Shown here: positions 60,168 through 64,000 of the stretch, piece after piece
How the letters are laid out: every line of letters begins with the position of its first letter
Numbering within the stretch: the stretch's first letter is position 1
NCBI RefSeq assembly: GCF_000718325.1
Contig: NZ_JOFV01000015.1
Coordinates: forward strand, 16,250-80,249
Length of the DNA stretch: 64,000 bases
Source of the DNA: Oerskovia turbata
GTDB taxonomy: Bacteria; Actinomycetota; Actinomycetes; Actinomycetales; Cellulomonadaceae
Direction of reading: 5' to 3'
Notes under the pieces: model-generated
The model's input: only the letters and a program-made list of their open reading frames with translations
Databases searched by the model: none
Told to the model about the DNA's origin: nothing
Program-made: the position numbers and the translations under genes

Positions 60168-60923
60168 GTGGCGCACCCCTGGGAGACCGGCAGCGAGTTC
60201 GACCGGTTCCGCGGATAGCTCCAGGCCGCTGGCCAGACCCTGCGTAACAAGCTGGGCGCGACCAACCCCCACGACCTCCGCCGAGCAGAGGACGCCTTCG
60301 TTGAGGCCCGCGCACTCTCGCTGCGCCAGGCCGGCATCCCCGCGACGTACGACCGAGATCCGCAAGGGCAGGGCCGGGCAGGTGCTCAAGGGCAAGATGG
60401 GTTTCTTTACTCCGCGGGCCCAGATCGCCGACAGCGTGCGCGAGGTCGCCGAGGTGCTGCGCGAGACCGACAACCTGCGCCGGATCCCGTAGGAGAAGGT
60501 GCCGACAGTCCTGGCGGGCGCGTATGACGTCGTGAACCAGGTGCACCCCTTCGGGAGGGCAACGGCCGCACGCAGCGCGAGTTCGTGCGGGCCCTGGCCC
60601 GCGAGTCCGGCCACGACATCGACTGGCACAGAGTCACCCGCGCGGCGCCCGGCATCGCCTCCGAGAACGACCGCGCCAGCGAAGCTGCCCGCGCCGGGGA
60701 CCCGAAGGCGCTGCGCGAGATGTTCTCGCGCATCGTCACCCGCCCCACCGCGTTCGACCAGCACACCAGCGACGCCCTGCGCCTGGCTCAGACCATCCGC
60801 CTGGCCCAGGCCTCTCGCCCCACCCCCGGCCGCGTAGGCCCAGCGGGACCGGTGCGAGGCCATGGAGACCGACCCCGGCCGGCCTACGGCACCACGTACG
60901 GGACACCGGGCCACGAGCGGTGA
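60168..60923 (+). pseudogene. Degenerate Fic-family toxin gene
   Basis: Remnant of a Fic AMP-transferase. Pieces in order: AHPWETGSEFDRFR, a TAG at 60216, LQAAGQTLRNKLGATNPHDL; a junction near 60350 where about 25 residues are missing and the frame changes; TTEIRKGRAGQVLKGKMGFF; VLRETDNLRRIP, a TAG at 60490, EKVPTVLAGAYDVVNQVHPF; then a one-base loss inside the catalytic motif (60553-60554), after which EGNGRTQREFVRALARESGH continues and the end is reached at 60923. The motif would be HPFxEGNGRTQR. It cannot make a working toxin. Confidence 0.85.
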
Positions 60924-61461
60924 GGCGCACTGCCAGCGTCCTGGACGCGCTGGTTCTCCTGTCCGGGTGCGGGGCGCCGACCAGCATCGTGACCATCGGC
61001 GAGCAGACCTTTACCGTCGAGGTCGCGCGCACACCCGACGCCCAGCGTGCTGGGCTCAGCGACCGTGACGACGTCCCCGCAGGCACCGGGATGCTGTTCC
61101 CGTTCGACGAGCCGGACCTCGCGAGGTCTGGATGGCCCGCACCCGGGTCCCGCTCGACATCGCTTGGATCCTCGACGGCCAGGTCGTCGCGGTCGAGGCC
61201 TTGCCACCGTGCGATCTCGACGTCGTGACCGACTGCCCGATCTACGCCTCACCCGGCGCTGTCGACTCGCTGCTCGAGGTCGCGGCCGGGGCTCTCACTA
61301 CCGTAGAAAGCGGGGACGCAGTCCTCATCCCTGCACCTGAGGCAGCTGCCTGGCTCTGGGACCGAGAGGATTTCACCCCCTCGCTCGCGCTTCTGACGAT
61401 TATCCTGCTCGGATGGGTGAGAAACCGCTGGGCGCGTTTGAAATTCAGGTGCTGCACTTGA
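60920..61461 (+). pseudogene. Frameshifted DUF192 lipoprotein gene
   Basis: DUF192 (COG1430) small domain, function unknown. The N terminus VLDALVLLSGCGAP has a lipobox (LSGC), so the original product was probably a lipoprotein. FTVEVARTPDAQRAGLSDRD and GTGMLFPFDEPDLA are the first half of the domain. Near 61121 one base is missing; the other frame continues EVWMARTRVPLDIAWILDGQ and TDCPIYASPGAVDSLLEVAA. The start GTG overlaps the fic stop (GTGA), so vbhA, fic and this gene were one unit. The last codons run under the next gene, so the original end is uncertain. Confidence 0.7.
61401..61406 (+). promoter_or_regulatory. Leaderless -10 of the first HEPN-like gene
   Basis: TATCCT, six bases before the ATG at 61413. 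Confidence 0.5.
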
Positions 61462-62204
61462 ATGGAACTCTGACGCTCGACGAAGTACAGGTGATAGAGC
61501 GCCAACTTGCCGCGCACCCGGCGCTCGTAGCGCAGCAGAACTGGATCGGGGTTCAGCGTGCCTCTCACGTCATGCAAGCGAACGGTGCTGAACTTAAGGA
61601 CTACATTAGCCGATTCGAAAACTCCGCCCAGTTGATGCCGAGTGGAGTTGACGGCGAGGTCTTTTACCTTATGGCGCTCCGCCACCTGCTCAACTATGTC
61701 GGGTCGGCTTTCACCCTAGTGGATCACACCAGAAACCTGCTCGCTACCTACGAAGGAGAGAACTTCCTGGCCGAGTACGAGACGCGCAAGATGGCCGTAA
61801 CCGGAACCCGTTCCGCTGCGATCTTGAAGGCTCTCCGCAACTACATGATCCACCGCGGCCAGCCAGTTTTGGGTATTGACCTGGAGGCCGACCCCCGGGG
61901 TTCCGCTCAGTGGGTTGTCGTAGACGCATCAGACATGCTCTCCTGGAAGAAGTGCCCTGCGCCAGCCAAGAAGTATCTCAGTGAGAGTCGGTCCATTCGA
62001 ATACTTGATCTCGTGCAGGAGTATGAAACCTCCCTGGGGGAACTCTACGAATGGGTCTTTGCTCAGTATCAGATCCTCCACGGTGGCGAAATTGCGGAGT
62101 TCCAGGACCTGGTCCAAAAGCTTGAGGCTGCCTATCGCCCGGTATCAACCTTCCCGCTCGACGCTTCAGACGAGTGGTCGCTGAAACTACACCTACGTGA
62201 TTGA
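61413..62204 (+). CDS. HEPN-like hypothetical protein
   Basis: 263 residues, not assigned to a named family. LKALRNYMIHRGQPV carries Arg142-Asn-x3-His147, the R-N-x3-H form of the Rx4-6H motif that marks HEPN RNases, and it follows a helical segment (LRHLLNYVGSAFTLVDHTRN). Together these give the two-helix HEPN layout. The N-terminal 60 residues and C-terminal 90 are also helical. It could be an RNase toxin or defence effector; this rests on the motif only. It has its own -10 and converges on the next gene with a 12-base tail overlap. Codon use is more AT-rich than in the core. Confidence 0.55.
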   Translation: MGEKPLGAFEIQVLHLNGTLTLDEVQVIERQLAAHPALVAQQNWIGVQRASHVMQANGAELKDYISRFENSAQLMPSGVDGEVFYLMALRHLLNYVGSAFTLVDHTRNLLATYEGENFLAEYETRKMAVTGTRSAAILKALRNYMIHRGQPVLGIDLEADPRGSAQWVVVDASDMLSWKKCPAPAKKYLSESRSIRILDLVQEYETSLGELYEWVFAQYQILHGGEIAEFQDLVQKLEAAYRPVSTFPLDASDEWSLKLHLRD

Positions 62205-63158
62205 CGACGACGGATCCTGAATGGTCGTCGCGAGTGGAATGCTGAGTAGGTGGCCAACGAACTGTTCGAGCCAAGCACTGCACTCGTCGACCACCGGGCG
62301 TGACGGCCGCGGCACATGCCCGTGAACGAGCTTGCTCCGCAGTTCGTAGCTGTAGGCGAAGAAGTCGACAGCGGAGCGCCCGAGGTATTGACGAGGAGAC
62401 AGCCCCGCAGCAAGGCGTCGACCCGCCTGCCCCACGGACTCTCGTTTGAGGCTCCGTAAACTGCCCACGAGCGAGGCAATCGCACCCTGCTCAAGGTCGG
62501 ACTCCTGCAAACTACGGATCATCGCATCGATCTGGCCGCACTCGGCCGTTGATCTCGGCGCTTGCTCGATTAGGGTCTCAAGTGCCATAGAGAGCATCAA
62601 GAATCTAGCGTCGGAAGCCGGCTGCGAGAACGATGCGCTGAAGAGGTCGTAGGCCAGACGCTGCCGCTCGTCAAGGGTGGCGTCATGTTCTCTGGCTCGC
62701 TGGACCGCGAGCACGACCCCTGGAGCCCCATGGCCGCGAACTGCTGTTGCTTTGGCCCCATGGAAGAGTACTGGTGGATACGCGGCAAAGACCTGAACTC
62801 CCGGAGAGTCGTTGAAATGCTGGTATCCAGGCGCTTCGTCCCTGAAGAGTTGCAGGCCAGTCTCAGTGAGGCCACCCTCTGGTTCCCGCTCACCGAAGTC
62901 CGCGCCGAAAGTCAGACTGGAGAACGCAACCATCACATGCCCATGCCAGCGATCCCCCTCCCGAAGAGCGTCCTCTTCGGTTGGATAGCCCGAGCCACGG
63001 ATGACTATGACTCGAGAGTCGGTGAGCGGCAGGTCGTCGGCAGTTGAGCGGATAACGACGCGCACGTCCTCCTGTCGAAACACTTCCAGTTCCGCTTCGG
63101 ACGAGGCGATCATCACGGGCGCACCAAGAGTTGCCCGAACGCGAAAGTCATAGGTCAC
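62193..63158 (-). CDS. Apea-like HEPN domain protein
   Basis: 321 residues from GTG 63158. The C-terminal part is HEPN of the Apea-like group: ARFLMLSMALETLIEQAP as first helix and YELRSKLVHGHV as second, with Arg274-x4-His279. The N-terminal 170 residues form a separate alpha-beta domain that is not recognised. Start choice: CATGCT on the minus strand lies six bases before the GTG; an ATG at 63233 would add 25 Pro/Arg-rich residues without a ribosome-binding site. Two convergent HEPN-type genes suggest a pair, but they are on opposite strands, unlike typical toxin-antitoxin operons. Confidence 0.6.
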   Translation of the reverse strand: MTYDFRVRATLGAPVMIASSEAELEVFRQEDVRVVIRSTADDLPLTDSRVIVIRGSGYPTEEDALREGDRWHGHVMVAFSSLTFGADFGEREPEGGLTETGLQLFRDEAPGYQHFNDSPGVQVFAAYPPVLFHGAKATAVRGHGAPGVVLAVQRAREHDATLDERQRLAYDLFSASFSQPASDARFLMLSMALETLIEQAPRSTAECGQIDAMIRSLQESDLEQGAIASLVGSLRSLKRESVGQAGRRLAAGLSPRQYLGRSAVDFFAYSYELRSKLVHGHVPRPSRPVVDECSAWLEQFVGHLLSIPLATTIQDPSSSIT

Positions 63159-63164
63159 CGGCCC

Positions 63165-63170
63165 AGCATG
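63165..63170 (-). promoter_or_regulatory. Possible leaderless -10 of the second HEPN gene
   Basis: CATGCT on the minus strand, six bases before the GTG at 63158; it decides that start against the ATG at 63233. Confidence 0.35.
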
Positions 63171-63371
63171 TCTTAGTGGATCCTTGACTGCCAGTCCGTG
63201 GCCATTAGGCCTTGCCTTTGGTGAGCTCGACATCGTCGACCGACTTCCCTGCCTACGCCTCGCCCGGCCACGTCGACGCGCTGAATGTGGCTCGGCCCAG
63301 GCTCGGTCGGGGTCACTGTCTGCGGCAACGCACAGTCACGCGGCCCTTGACCGGCGGACAACCCCGAGCGT

Positions 63372-63387
63372 TATATCCTTGGTTATA
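63372..63387. promoter_or_regulatory. Candidate operator of the HTH gene
   Basis: Imperfect palindrome TATATCC-TT-GGTTATA (six of seven arm positions match) in the only AT-rich block here, 17-32 bases before the ATG at 63404. It overlaps the probable -10, as expected for autoregulation. Confidence 0.4.
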
Positions 63388-63403
63388 GATGGAGGTAGAT
63401 CTC

Positions 63404-63850
63404 ATGACGACGACTCAGAACGTGGACGTCGCGGTCGCGGTTCGGCTGCGGCATCGGCAGGACGTGGACCGGCGCGATGAGCTGCGCACGCTGCGCAGGC
63501 TCGCGGCGACGATGACGCAGACGCAGATCGCGAAGGAACTGCGGATCAGCCAGCCCGCGGTGAACAAGGCGCTCAAGGCCGCCGGGCGGGTGCCCGACGT
63601 GCGCGAGGGGTTCAGCGGGGCGAGCCCGTACGAGATCGCCGAGCGTTACGCCGCCGGGCAGATCGACCGGGCCCAGCTCGTCGAGGAGCTCATGCGCTGG
63701 CCGTACGCCGAGCAGACCAAGACGGACGGGTTCGACTGGCTGGTCGAGGAGGCGCCCGGCACGTTCGAGGAGGTCGGGCGTGCGCTCGATGAGGGCCTGA
63801 TCGATGACGAGACCTATGACGCGGTGCTCGCCGCCAAGAGTGGACGTTGA
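63404..63850 (+). CDS. HTH protein, orphan antitoxin-like
   Basis: 148 residues. Helix-turn-helix MTQTQIAKELRISQPAVNKA about residues 41-60. The C-terminal half contains two repeated acidic helical segments (PYEIAERYAAGQIDRAQLVE; GRALDEGLIDDETYDAVL). This layout is common among HTH antitoxins that precede a toxin gene in actinobacteria, but the specific family is not named here. GGAGG at 63391-63395 sets the ATG at 63404 rather than 63389. The gene ends 14 bases before an IS481-type element, so any partner downstream has been displaced. Confidence 0.6.
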   Translation: MTTTQNVDVAVAVRLRHRQDVDRRDELRTLRRLAATMTQTQIAKELRISQPAVNKALKAAGRVPDVREGFSGASPYEIAERYAAGQIDRAQLVEELMRWPYAEQTKTDGFDWLVEEAPGTFEEVGRALDEGLIDDETYDAVLAAKSGR

Positions 63851-63863
63851 CCGGCTTGACCCT

Positions 63864-64000
63864 CTAGATGTACTGACCTGACAGGTTGGTCAATCGGGTG
63901 ACTGGTGGCTTGTTCCCGCAGGCGGTGTGGGGTCGGTGGTGGTTGTACTCGTGGATCCATGCTGCCAGGGCGGCTCGTCGTTCGGCTTCTGAGGCGTAGC
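63864..64000 (-). mobile_element. IS481-family transposase, 3' end only
   Basis: The minus strand encodes the last 44 residues of an IS481-type DDE transposase: AERRAALAAWIHEYNHHRPH and PPVTRLTNLSGQY, stop at 63864-63866. The N-terminal and catalytic parts lie beyond the right edge. The insertion-sequence end should fall within the 13 bases to the left of the stop; no inverted repeat can be checked without the other end. Confidence 0.85.

Overview
The window comes from a high-GC, Gram-positive actinobacterium, most likely a Micrococcales relative of Cellulomonas, Cellulosimicrobium or Oerskovia (inferred from gene content and order, not from a search). Supporting signs are WhiA, RbpA and OpcA, the tkt-tal-zwf-opcA-pgl cluster, the rapZ-yvcK-whiA cluster, an LAxTG surface protein, and many leaderless promoters with a -10 element 6-7 bases before the start codon.

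Bases 1-51,400 are ordinary core chromosome. In order: a GNAT acyltransferase, a thioesterase divergent from polA, a methyltransferase, pfkA and rpsA (1-7,810); a Nudix hydrolase, an ABC exporter divergent from a MarR regulator, coaE, pcp and a sortase-anchored surface protein (7,950-13,850); uvrB, a VOC protein, and two tandem TerC genes under a yybP-ykoY manganese riboswitch (14,090-18,970); a YciI protein, a metallo-hydrolase, uvrA with a LexA-type box, an OsmC protein and uvrC (19,090-26,240); rapZ-yvcK-whiA (26,400-29,480); gap-pgk-tpiA-secG-rbpA (29,700-34,050); the pentose phosphate cluster on the minus strand (34,200-41,060); ctaB, xerD, parA, scpA, scpB, rluB, aroH, cmk, plsC and der (41,390-51,010). 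Many of the last genes overlap by ATGA or GTGA and are probably translationally coupled. Strong hairpins separate most transcription units.

From tRNA-Pro(GGG) at 51,347 to the right edge the sequence is a mobile, partly decayed island. It starts at the tRNA with a possible excisionase remnant and a tyrosine integrase that has lost one base after its catalytic tyrosine. Its main cargo is a single 1,711-residue protein with an N-terminal restriction-nuclease-like domain, a NACHT/STAND NTPase and about 1,000 residues of probable helical repeats. This is the architecture of bacterial NLR-like anti-phage proteins and is the best candidate for a new defence system here. Downstream are an intact VbhA-type antitoxin in front of a shattered Fic toxin gene, a frameshifted DUF192 lipoprotein gene, a tail-to-tail pair of genes with HEPN-type Rx4H motifs, an orphan HTH antitoxin-like gene, and the 3' end of an IS481-family transposase running off the edge. 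No second att site is visible, so the far end of the island lies outside the window or has been lost.
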